This document shows positions 33,104-43,439 of a stretch of DNA of 64,000 nucleotides, piece after piece (within the stretch, counting starts at the first letter, position 1; every line of letters starts with the position of its first letter). Made by a program: the position numbers and the translations under genes. The DNA is from Coenobita brevimanus. Its lineage: Eukaryota > Arthropoda > Malacostraca > Decapoda > Coenobitidae. The stretch covers positions 24,519,588 through 24,583,587 of the forward strand of contig CM064665.1 of assembly GCA_032717465.1 (NCBI GenBank), given 5' to 3'. The notes beneath the pieces are model-generated. The model ran no database searches and was not told where the DNA came from. It worked only from the letters and a program-made list of their open reading frames with translations.

Positions 33104-33223
33104 GCCACCTTCCACACCACCTACATAACTGACGGTGTAACTCCAGACGGGTGCTGTACATTTACGTTCCCTCGTCTCATGGGCTACACCAAAGCAGCAA
33201 CCACACTCATGCCGGAGGAAAAG
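33104..33223 (+). CDS. CDYL: CDYL/ECI2-like gene, active-site-loop exon
   Basis: 120-bp exon, phase 0 at both ends, CAG acceptor and GTAAGC donor. It reads ATFHTTYITDGVTPDGCCTF then TFPRLMGYTKAATTLMPEEK. ATFHT-x-Y and PDGC-x-x-x-FP are conserved in the ECI2/CDYL branch of the crotonase superfamily. ECI enzymes have the catalytic Glu in PEG; here the residue is Asp (TPDGC), as I recall for CDYL proteins, which favours CDYL and argues against isomerase activity. It joins directly in phase to the exon ending at 31138. The expected next segment (helices and C-terminal trimerisation part) was not found downstream in this window. Confidence 0.82.
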
Positions 33224-33239
33224 GTAAGCAAACGATTGT

Positions 33240-33535
33240 CTATGTTTTCGTATTTTTGGCTGTCTCCGTCTGTCTGTGTCTCTGTCTATGTCTCTGTCTC
33301 TGTATGTCTGTCTGTGTGAGTCTGTCTGTCTGTCTGTCTCTGTCAGTCTCTGTCTGTCTGTCTGTGTCTCTGTCTGTCTGTGTCTCTGTCTGTCTGTCTG
33401 TTTTTCTGTGCCACTATCTGTGTCTGTCTCTGTGGGTCTGTCTGTGTCTCTGTCTTTTTGTCTGTCTGTGTCTCTGTTTGTATCTTTGTGTGCGTCTCTG
33501 TGTCTTTGTATGTCTGTGTTTTTCTGTTTTAATAA
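33240..33535 (+). repeat. TCTG/CTGTCTCTGT microsatellite in intron
   Basis: Dense TCTG-based simple sequence immediately after the exon donor. The long Cys-Leu-Ser-Val frames are artefacts. Confidence 0.88.
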
Positions 33536-33544
33536 TTTTTCTGC

Positions 33545-33889
33545 AAGCGGCACGTGTTAAGAGTGTAATGCTATGTGGTAGTGAGACCTGGGCAGTAAAA
33601 GAATAGAATATTCGTAGGCTCAAACGTACAGAAATTACAATGATAGGTGGATGTGCAGTGCGTCCCCGAGTGCGAGGTATGGGGAGGCTAGGTTTACGCA
33701 CGATGGAAGGGTTGAGAGGTAGGATAGGACTGGAGAGTATTGGTGTTGTGATGAGAAGAGTAAGATTGAGAAGGTTTGGGCAAGCGGAGAAGATGGGGGA
33801 CGGTAACTGGGTGCAGAAAATGAGAGGTGTTAACGTTAGGGGTAGTGTTGATAGACGTAACCGAGGGGTTTAGAAAGGGGTGAAAATTA
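33545..33889 (+). mobile_element. LINE 3' tail fragment
   Basis: Plus strand: SVMLCGSETWAVKE, stop, RRLKRTEITMIGGCA, GRIGLESIGVVMRRVRLRRF, then AEKMGDGNWVQKMRGVNV. Same family as 26150-26560. It abuts, tail to tail, the minus-strand LINE starting at 33890. Confidence 0.75.
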
Positions 33890-35828
33890 CCGATCATGCA
33901 CATCTCACAACATTCATCCAACCATCTCGATCACTTGTCAGTCCACGAGCCTCACCAACTTCTACATTTCTTTTCCGCACACACTCATCCACCGTATCCC
34001 TCCACCTTCTCCTTGGCCTACCTTGCCTCCTTCTTCCTTCAATTCGCTTAGATGTACCTTTTTCACCACTCTGTTGTTATCCATTCTCTCCACATGACCA
34101 TACCATTTCAGTACACTCTCTTCGATTCTGGCGTTTACAGACTTCCTCACTCCGCATCTTTCACGAATCACATTATTTCGTATCCTATCCACTCTTTGTA
34201 CTCCTCATGCATACTTCAGCAGTCCCATCTCCACGGCTTTCACTCTTGACTTTTCATTTTCATGCCAATCCATAGTCTCACATCCATATGTTATAGTTGG
34301 CATTAACACTCCTTCATATAAGCCTCGTCCAGCTGCAACACACTAATCTTCATAGCACCAGCTACCTTCCTTCCTTGTGTCACTCTACTTTCCACTTCTT
34401 TTGCACATTTTCCTCTCTTTTCTATCACTGTACCCAGGCATTTGAACTCTTTCATCAATTCCAGTCCCTCATCAATTCCAGTTTTTCTTCACTATAACAT
34501 CACACTGGGGGTCACCTTCTCTCCCAGTAACCATCACTTTACTCTTTTCTAGATTTACTCTCAAACGACGCTCACAGTCAACAGCAAAACACTGCACTTG
34601 TCTGCCAAGTTCTTGTTCGGTATTTGAAAGTAGCACTGGATCATCAGCATACAACAAATTAGAGATGCTCCGTCCATCACCATTCATTACCAACTCCATC
34701 CCTCTCTCCATTACTCGTGTTTTTACTTCTCTCGTCACCCCATTCATATGTATATTGAACAATCACGGGAACATTACACAACCTTGTCGCATGCCCACAT
34801 TGATCGTGGACCATTCACATAGATGCCCATTTACCTTTACACATGCCTCACTGCCATCTTAAAACCTCTTGACGGCACCTAGCATTTTACCATCTACATC
34901 GTACATACGTAAAACCTTTCACAGTCCTTCTTTGTCTACTTTGTCGTATGTTTTTTCCAGATCCATAAATACCAGAAACACCTTATAGTCCTTCTCAAGA
35001 GCCTTCACTGCTATCTGTCTCACTACAGATATTTGATCCACACATATTCTGCCACTCCTAAAGCCACCCTGTTCATCACTCACTAGGACTTCTGATATCT
35101 TCCCTACTTTGTCTATACTAATTCTTCCATATATCTTCCCTACAACACTCAACAAACTTAAGCCACGATAATTCTTGTATTCATTTCTCTCACCTTTATT
35201 TTTGTACAGGGGTACAATCACAGCCATTTCCCAGTCTGCTGGCACAATTTCACTCATACATGCCTTCTTACATATCTCTAGTCATTACTTCATTCCGTTC
35301 TCTCTCTCTCCACTACACTTAATCATCTCGCATACACCTCATCAACCCCAGCTGCTTTCCCATTTTTCAGCCATTTCACAGCGTTCTTCACCTACGCGAG
35401 TGTCACATTTCCTGGCACTGCATTCCTTCTCTGCACACACCCCAAACCAACCATGTTTACAGCAGCTGTGCTCTCTCCCTTCTCATTCATCAGGCTCTCA
35501 AAATATTCTTTCCATCTGGTCCTTACTTCATCCCCGTGGGTTGATAATCTACCAGTTACATCCTTCATACTTTCACATTTCTTTCCGCTGTCATTTCTAC
35601 ATTTCCACATCTCTTTATGGAATAACTTCCTTTTTTCAGAGTAATTTGCATTAATTTTTCTTCCAAGATCATCAGTTACATCCTTCTTCTTCTTCCTCTT
35701 CACTAGTCTATTTACTTGCTTCTTGCTCTCAGTATATTCATTTTTTTCAATTGAATCCCTGTTCTGTAACCACTTTAGCCACTGTCTCAATTCCTCCATT
35801 GCTGTCTTAACCTCTTCATCCCACCATA
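33890..35828 (-). mobile_element. 5'-truncated LINE with RT
   Basis: Minus strand from 35799: WLKWLQNRDSIEKNEYTESK, KKQVNRLVKRKKKK, VRTRWKEYFESLMN, then (35257 on) PADWEMAVIVPLYKNKGERN, NYRGLSLLSVVGKIYGRISI, QGGFRSGRICVDQISVVRQI, FLVFMDLEKTYDKVD, and NLLYADDPVLLSNTEQELG at about 34640 (both catalytic Asp present). The end is LKWYGHVERMDNNRVVKKVH near 34080. Frame broken at least three times. The 5' limit coincides with an ATA/AAT repeat at 35829-35856. Confidence 0.85.
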
Positions 35829-36190
35829 TAATAATAATAATAATAATAATAATAAAATCAATTTTTCCTTAAACTATTCGTTAATGTCAGAGTTCTAAGT
35901 TCCTAAATTATACAGCTGGGTGAACACGAAAAAAAACATTAAAAAATAAAAATAGACTACTAAACATTAGTAAATAAATAAATAAACTAGAAATTCCCAG
36001 AGTGCATACCTCCGCCAATGCCAGATCCGCATCTGCCCCAAATTTAATCAATTCTTTCTTGGCCCATGGACCACCCTTCCACAAAATTAATTGAAATTCA
36101 TAGAGAACTTTTGGAAATATTGTGTGGACAAACAAACAGACACACATAGATGAATACATAGGCTCCTCCAACTTCTTTTGCGGAGATAAT
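35829..36190 (+). other. ATA repeat and a possible dispersed repeat
   Basis: (ATA)n at 35829-35856. About 35995-36190 has the phrases GCATACCTCCGCCAATGCCA, TCTTGGCCCATGGACCACCC, GGACAAACAAACAGACACAC and TTGCGGAGATAATAAAGGCC. I recall this kind of text as a repeat widespread in invertebrate genomes, but cannot name the family. Confidence 0.4.
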
Positions 36191-36883
36191 AAAGGCCTCC
36201 CAAAATATCAAGCTAATATCAACACAGCAGCACAGTCTTACCTTCAAAGCGAACAAAGTCTGACAACACACCAGCAAAGTCCTACCTTCCCAGCGATCAA
36301 AGCCTGACTCCGCCTAAGAGTTGCCTTGAATTCCACACTGGTTGTGACGTCATTATGCCACACGTTCTCGTTTAGTGGCCAGGATGACAGAGGATGTGTT
36401 GTTGGTACAACTAACATAAAATTTGATATACTGTGATTACACGTAGAGAGGGTATTAATAATGACGTGAAACCTATTATGATTTAAGTGAAAGGAGGGTA
36501 AACAATTTTTAGTTAATAATTCAGCAAATCCTGATTAATAACCAAATAAGAGACAAGTAAGTTTATCCACATCCATTCTTTTTTTCTAAGCAGATTAACT
36601 GTAAATGTTCCACAACATTGTTTCTGTAGTTCATTGCTATTACAGTGTAAATGTGGACTCTTAATGGTTGGCAAGTATCTTGTAAATAATTAGTTTTTTC
36701 TGTAAGAAGCAATGATACCGCTGGGTGGGTGAAGGTAGACGCTGTTCCACGACGCATTCTTCCTTGTTTTAAATGACAGTATGATAGACAAACACAACAT
36801 ATTTATTAGTGTAACTGTGAAGAGTCTCAATAACAAAACATGTTAATGTCTCCCAGCCATAACATCTCCCTTATTCCTAAAAA

Positions 36884-36884
<1 letters not shown>
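36191..36884. other. no recognised feature
   Basis: AT-rich sequence; no exon, RNA gene or repeat that I can support. Confidence 0.4.
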
Positions 36885-36914
<30 letters not shown>

Positions 36915-37215
36915 GCTTCCGACTCTGGGCATAGGTTTAGCAGTCCGTTCCCTGAGGTCCAGCAGTCCTCCAACATACCACACACCACTTGCCACTACTT
37001 GGGCACTAACACCCACCGTCAGTGTGGAATACATGCTAAGACTGTCTCGTACAGGACGGGTGTATTGGTATTAGCGGGGGTGTTTTTTACGAGATGTCGG
37101 TGGCTCTTATAGTAGATCGGTAAAATTTGTTTTAACAAAATTAATTTCCTTTAACTCTTCCCAGCCCCAGCCGGGAATCGAACTCGCAACCATTAGGACA
37201 GCACACCACCACTTT
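36885..37215 (-). mobile_element. tRNA-derived SINE, family 1, copy A
   Basis: On the minus strand the head carries a box B-like GAGTTCGATTCCCGGCTGGG at about 37170; box A is degraded. The body ends GCCTAAACC-TATGCCCAGAGTCGGA-like text and is followed by a (GA)n tail ((CT)n on the plus strand at 36890-36914). It matches 48146-48490 along its length (GTGTTAGTGCCCAAGTAG, AATACACCCGTCCTGTACGA). Confidence 0.8.
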
Positions 37216-37897
37216 ACTTTCTTAAATACTGACTTGTATCAATACACTGACACTAGAATTTTATGCGAGTCACTAAAAAGTCCTGAGGAAAGGATATGAA
37301 GCCATAACACTGTCTTTTACTGCCACTGAGCTACGCGAAATAAGATAAACGGAAAAAAAAAAAAAATGTGCCAAGTTAAGGTGAAAGAACTAAGTCTTGT
37401 GGGTTCGACCACAATGGAACTAAAAATCATTATTTGATTAATTATTTTTTTTTATTCTTTATTTTCCCCCTAGTCGGTTGGTCTCTGCAGAAGGATTTCA
37501 TAAGTATTATCAGGCTTCCTTTTAACGGTATGATACTAAACATATTTCATGTAAATTTTAGTGTCCTTACGTATCCCTGGGTATGGCCAGTGTGATGGCA
37601 TAATTTTAGTTTTACAGGTAAAAGAAGTAATTATCTTCAGTAGACCTAATGGGACAGCTCTACAGAAGTAAAGTTTCCTAGGGTCTGGAAACCTTTTAGT
37701 GTGCCATTCGATCCTTTCATAAGTTTATTGTATATAGTTGTTGTTAGTGTCAAAGCGTCTCAACATTTCAGTGGCTCATTTGACCCCTTCACTAAGCTGG
37801 GTTTTTATATTCTTTACCATCTCCAGACTATTTCAGTCAGATTTACAATACTTTTTGATTCGAGTTACCACTTTCAGTTTGATTTTTTCACTACCAG
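37216..37897. other. no gene; contains one of two short dispersed repeats
   Basis: About 37280-37400 matches 38735-38850 in direct orientation (GAAAGGATATGAAGCCATAA against GAAAGGAGGTACAGCCATAT, then CACTGTCTT and GCCACTGARCTACG). Otherwise nothing recognised. Confidence 0.45.
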
Positions 37898-38042
37898 GGG
37901 AGCGCTGATGACGAACCTGCACGTGGTGGCGTTGTGCACCCAGGTGGAGCAAGGCAGCTGCAGCGTCTACCCGGGATTCGGGAGCCAGACCTCTTCATTT
38001 TCCTGAATTGCGTCATGGGGAAGAACCCATGCTCCAACCTTG
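37898..38042 (+). other. candidate exon, identity unknown
   Basis: Bounded by a pyrimidine-rich acceptor (TTTTTTCACTACCAG) and a GTAAGG donor at 38043. It is GC-richer than its surroundings. One frame is open throughout (GSADDEPARGGVVHPGGARQ ... DLFIFLNCVMGKNPCSNLG). It does not resemble the missing C-terminal part of the CDYL/ECI2-like gene. It could also be a repeat fragment. Confidence 0.25.
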
Positions 38043-39470
38043 GTAAGGAGCTGTCTACCAGAAGGGGGCACCAGATTCCTACACTGTGTATGTATTGTAC
38101 TGTACCTGCAGGACGGGTCCATAGAAATAGTCGCTTACTTGTGGTTGACAGGTCTGATTGGCCAGACAGACTGGGGTTAGGCAACAACAAATACAACCAA
38201 GGGCTGTCCTACGCTATATCATACACTGTGGAGAGCTAATAAATAAATCACAGTCATGTAGTGATGAGGTTAACTTTCTGAATATCATGACCTCTTTCAG
38301 ACATCTCGTGTCAGTCCTACAGCTATTAGAGAGATCCGACGCGTTGCACACACCACCTGACCTTCCCCTCTGGCGCATTAGACCGACCCTCGAGGACAGA
38401 GAAGCTTGGTAAAATACCTACTTCCTGACGGCATTGTATGAAGGCATTCCGTAGCTACTGAAGGAGATAAGGCCAGCTCATTTAGAATAGAGTCTCCTGA
38501 AAAGATCATTTGACTGTACCATTTGAGTGTAAACTTAGCCACCGGAGTGACGGGGTAAGCGTGATCGGTTGCTGAAATACTGAATGAAGAGAGGATGACC
38601 TGGGTTCGTTGCATTGTTGGGTATGGGAGTTCTCTAACACCTCTTCCTTACCATTTTATTTCTGGATCTAAACACAGTTCACTTTAAGTGGACGTAAAAT
38701 TATCATCTTTCCAGCTTTAATGCTGAGCAATATACTAGTCACGAAGAAGTGTTATGGAAAGGAGGTACAGCCATATCACTGTCTTATTGTGCCACTGAAC
38801 TACGGGAAATTAGCCACGGAAGGACAAAAATCAAGGCGAATGAACTAGAGTAAGTTTTAACATCTGTAAATTATGGAATCTTTGTCACTGTTAATAATGT
38901 ACATGAACGTGATTTAATATACATGAAAGTACCCATTGCCATCCGTGCAACCTCTCCTTAGTCTTCATGCATGTTTTATCTGTTATAGAGGCACAAAGAC
39001 CCGTATTCTCGTCGGATCAGGAGGTTCCCTAGCACCTCTTACTTAGCTATAGATTTTCCATATTAACCATAAATAGTTTTGTTTTTGCTGCTTATAGCTT
39101 TTTATTGTCGACATAGATTGCATTAACAACACACAACATAGTAAAGGAGTCGAATCTGATATAAACGGGACAGGAAGAGGTGTTAGTAAGCTTCCTAACT
39201 GTACGAGTAAGTCGAATGAAGCTTCCCACAGATATGTTAAAAGAAAATGATAATAATAATAACAATAATACATTTCCTCTTTGCTCCTTTCCTCTCATTT
39301 AAATTAATACTTGGCTACACCTTAAAAAATTTAAGACCAGTTAAAGATAATTTCTGTATTTACAAGAATAGTAAAACTTTGAACTAGATAGGATCCAGAA
39401 TTAACTTTCCCGGTGCTTTTTTTCTTTTCACTTTTTTTTTTTTGCCTTCCATAAGGAAGTTATGATTATA
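38043..39470. other. no recognised gene
   Basis: Contains the second copy of a short direct repeat (38735-38850). The remainder is AT-rich and unassigned. Confidence 0.4.
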
Positions 39471-39474
39471 GCTC

Positions 39475-39476
<2 letters not shown>

Positions 39477-39532
<56 letters not shown>
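39477..39532 (+). repeat. (TG)n microsatellite
   Basis: Perfect TG dinucleotide run of about 55 bp followed by GCGCGTG. Confidence 0.95.
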
Positions 39533-39535
<3 letters not shown>

Positions 39536-39770
39536 TGTAGAGTTTCACAGATTTTGGAATAAACTTTGGAGATCAACAGAGGAACAAGTGATTAATAAAA
39601 GGTCAAAGGTTAAGGTCAGAAGGTGGGTATATTGCCTTAAAAGTATAGTCTGAGTGTTCTTATCCTTTCACCTTGACCCGGATGTTCGTCTTTTTGCAGC
39701 TCAAATTACATAGCTCAAAGGGAAAATAATGCTACGTGCCTACATCCTTTCCATAGCACTTTTTCATGAC

Positions 39771-40328
39771 TATACGGGTAGCGCTAGCCAGTCTCTTGTG
39801 CCCCGCTCCCTGCGCCCCGCCCTCTTCCATCTCTACTCGTTGCTGATTGGCTGAGATAATTATTCCTCTTATTGATAGGATAATGAGCCTTACCACGAAA
39901 TAGTATCGTATTATTTAGTTTTACTTTGAATTCATTTATGTTTGACAAAGGAATCACTAAAAATTCCTGGCTGAATCAAAATCAGTTTGAAAAGACCCAA
40001 CCTGCTTCCCCCGGGACTGCAGCTGAATTTTGGCGCCAAGAAAGTTCGGAGCTTGGCAATAACACATCGCAGCTGTGCTGCTATTACTCTGAAGTCATCT
40101 AACTGTCATGACCGGTAAGTTACCACAGTATCATAACCATACTGTAATTTTTCTTATTTATTTCCTTCATTGATTTCCTTAAAAATTTGTAAGAGCGCCC
40201 AACATGTTCATCCAATGCTGGCACTGTAAGACTGGCTTCCCTTCCCCAGAACTCATACTCAGGCCGATGGGTAAGTGGACGGGGCCAAGTGGGCGGGGCA
40301 CAAGAGACTTGCTAACGATACCCGTATA
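39771..40328. mobile_element. mariner-type MITE
   Basis: Terminal inverted repeats of about 35 bp: left TACGGGTAGCGCTAGCCAGT followed by CTCTTGTGCCCCGC; right, inverted, TACGGGTATCGTTAGCAAGT followed by CTCTTGTGCCCCGC. Each end is bordered by TA, the Tc1/mariner target duplication. The interior of about 480 bp has no transposase frame. Confidence 0.7.
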
Positions 40329-40329
40329 G

Positions 40330-40746
40330 CATTATTCTAAAGTTGATTTATAGCTACACCTGAACATTGAAGGTGGAGATACGGTAATCTTAGTCCAAGT
40401 GAAAATGAAATGAGTACAGCACGATGTCCATCTTTCTTTCTTTGATACATGTGTCCATTGGAATCTCTAGTTTCATATAGGCAGTTAAAGGTCTCATAGT
40501 GAATAATTAACTGAACTTTATCTATAGCGCTTTTCTAACAATACTGGGCTGTTATATAAGTCAAATATAGTAGGTAATATGAAGCAATTTTGCGAAGGTT
40601 GCAAAATAAAAGAAGCGTCGATAAGTTTAATAGAAATAACAGTTCACACTAAGACAATGTCAGCAGTCTGCCATGATCCCTCGAAACATTATGCAATCTT
40701 TGCTCTATATATATCTAATTATTGTTGCCATGAACCCCAATTTGCA

Positions 40747-40748
<2 letters not shown>
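40330..40748. other. no recognised feature
   Basis: AT-rich sequence between a MITE and a TA repeat. Confidence 0.4.

Positions 40749-40815
<67 letters not shown>
40749..40815 (+). repeat. (TA)n microsatellite
   Basis: Perfect TA run of about 65 bp, 5' of a SINE. Further TA runs occur at 41209-41224, 41908-41928 and 42319-42372. Confidence 0.95.
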
Positions 40816-40817
<2 letters not shown>

Positions 40818-41208
40818 GCCTCTGTGGTACAGTGTTAGAGTGTGCATTTCGCACGCTGGTGAGCGCGGGTTCGCCTCCCGCCAGAGTTGTAAAAACTTTG
40901 AGAAGCGTTCACCAAGCCACTTGCTACTTTGGCGGACACAAGGGGTGCTGTGGTTGAACCAGTGTCGCATACTAGTATGCTTGCACCCAATCGGCTTAAG
41001 GCGGACCGATTACACTTGGTTCACAGACTACACACACATCCAAAGCCACTACAACACTACAATCACACTCACAAGCACTTCTCACCCTACATATAGTCTC
41101 TACCATAAAGCCTAAGCCACTAGGTAGAGATACATTGGCTGTATCGTCCCTGCTTCGGTAGGGATAGGCCGGTCCTGCAGTGGACCTCAACGGCTGATGA
41201 TGATATAT
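40816..41208 (+). mobile_element. tRNA-derived SINE, family 2, copy A
   Basis: The tRNA-like head has box A (GTGGTACAGTGTTAGAG) and box B (GGGTTCGCCTCCC) about 40 bp apart, the internal polymerase III promoter. The body includes GGTGCTGTGGTTGAACCAGT, GTCGCATACTAGTATGC and TAGAGATACATTGGCTGTAT. Ends at GATGATGA followed by a TA repeat. The copy at 41930-42318 is the same family inverted. It is a retroposon, not a functional tRNA gene. Confidence 0.85.
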
Positions 41209-41224
41209 ATATATATATATATAT

Positions 41225-41905
41225 TTTGTATGTGAGGAAGAAGGAACCAAAGGCCGCAAGCCTGCTATTAATTATTCCTTCCAAGAGAAATACAAAATAC
41301 AAGAGAGAGCCAAAATCATGATCCGATCAATTCGAGATGCTTGGACACACTGCGTTTGAAAGACTGGAGATCATAGGAGGCAGGAAATACAGACAGAGGG
41401 AGACAGTTCCAGAGATGATCTGTTGCATAAATGAAGGACTGGGAGTAACGGTTAACTCTTGCATTACAGAGTTGGACGGAAAAGGGATGAGAGTTTGCTG
41501 CTAGACAGGTGCCATACTCCCGTCGTAGAGGTGGAGGAATGCATGCACACAGATCAGAGGAGCAGCGACCATTGAAGTAGCGATAGAAAAGAGATAAAGA
41601 TGCAACAATGCGGCGAAGAGACAGAGGTTGAAGGGAGCCAGTAAGAGGAGGAGAATTTATGAGATGAAAAGCCTTTGACTCCACCCTATTGAGAAGAGAT
41701 GTATGTGGGGAGCCTCCCCACACATTAGAGTTGTACTCCATACAGGGGCGGATAAAACCCTATATAGAGTTAACAATTGTGCAGGGGTAAAGAAGGAACA
41801 AAGTCGGCTTAGCACACCTAATCTCTTGGAAGCAGATTTTTCAAGAGATGTAATATGATCTTTCCAAGTTAAGTCCCGAGTAAATGAAACCCTAAGCATG
41901 TTCAA
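41225..41905 (-). mobile_element. 5'-truncated LINE 3' end, copy B
   Basis: Minus strand: LTWKDHITSLEKSASKRLGV, LCSFFTPAQLLTLYRVL, then MEYNSNVWGGSPHTSLLNRV, FHLINSPPLTGSLQPLSLRR, NARVNRYSQSFIYATDHLWN and YDLQSFKRSVSKHLELIGS, the RT thumb and end of a Jockey/CR1-like ORF2. The final 141 codons are open. It is the longest of the three copies and shows that they belong to an RT-bearing LINE. Confidence 0.85.
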
Positions 41906-41929
41906 GGATGATATATATATATATATCAT

Positions 41930-42425
<496 letters not shown>

Positions 42426-42639
42426 AAAAATATGTATATTACAATTTTCCCATAATTTTTGCCATAAATATTTTCACTAAATCTTTACAATAAATCTACT
42501 AATAGTCTTTATCTTGGAATATTCAGTTTTTGGACGGTTTTCAATACAGTGTTGGAGGCTTTGTAGCATCTTTCCCTAAGCGATTTGGCTTGTATATTTC
42601 ACCTTGCCATTATTCTCTTGCTTGTTATTCGTTATAATT

Positions 42640-43260
42640 TTAATATAGACATAGTTTGCAATATAGACATACCTGTACTTTGCATTAATAACAAAGAAGA
42701 AAATACTGTGTGTGAAAAGAGAATAAATCGCTGAGGATATTATCACGACCTTTCGGTACAGGGATATTGTAGACAGTTGGCATCGAGAAGCATCAGTACT
42801 GAGGGCGTAATGTGCAAAATAAATCGCTAAAGAAAAGATGTTACCACCTTCCGGCTCTGGGTATTAATATAGAGTCTGCATCAAAAACAAAAATGAGTAT
42901 ATTGAGGGCATCATGTACAAAATATATTGCTAATGAAAAAATGCAACAACTCTTCAGCATCGAGAAGTTAGCTTGCATCAACATAAAGCACTAGTATATT
43001 GAAGGTGTAATGTGCAGAACAAATCGCTGAGGAATAGGTGATAGAACCCTTCAGCATTGAGGATTAACATAGACAGTCTGCCTCAAGGACATACATGAGA
43101 GTATTGAGGGTGATATGTGGAAAATAATTCGCCAAGAAAAAGGTGTTAGGATTCTTCAGCATCAAGGAGTTAGTTTGCATCAAGGGCAAGCACAAATATT
43201 GAGGGTGTATTATGCAAAATAAATCGGCAAGGAAGAGATGTTAGGACCCTTTGGCACTAT
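42640..43260 (+). repeat. about 100-bp tandem repeat array, six units
   Basis: The landmark AAATAAATCGCTRAGGAAAA recurs at about 42724, 42820, 42922, 43020, 43124 and 43220, spacing 96-104 bp. Units also share GTCTGCATCAA, TATTGAGGGTGTAATGTGCA and CTTCAGCATCGAGGA. Units are quite diverged. A lone unit lies at 31930-32060. Confidence 0.8.
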
Positions 43261-43439
43261 AGTGTTAGTATCTCCTAAATTTCGCCACCTGTTCCACCTC
43301 CCTGCGATTCACCTGTATTAAAAATAATGGAATTAGTCATATAATGGAAGGAAAAACTCTTGCTTTTTATTACAATATTAACTACAGACTGATGTGGAGT
43401 TAGTTTTAGAAGTAAACATTAAAACTCGAAAATGATAAC

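Noticed and set aside
33104..33223. Active enoyl-CoA delta isomerase (ECI2) as a firm call
   Set aside because: The catalytic Glu position is Asp and several residues match CDYL better, so only a CDYL/ECI2-like assignment is justified.
40816..40890. tRNA gene
   Set aside because: Box A and B are present, but it continues into a repeated body with an inverted sibling at 41930-42318; it is a SINE head.
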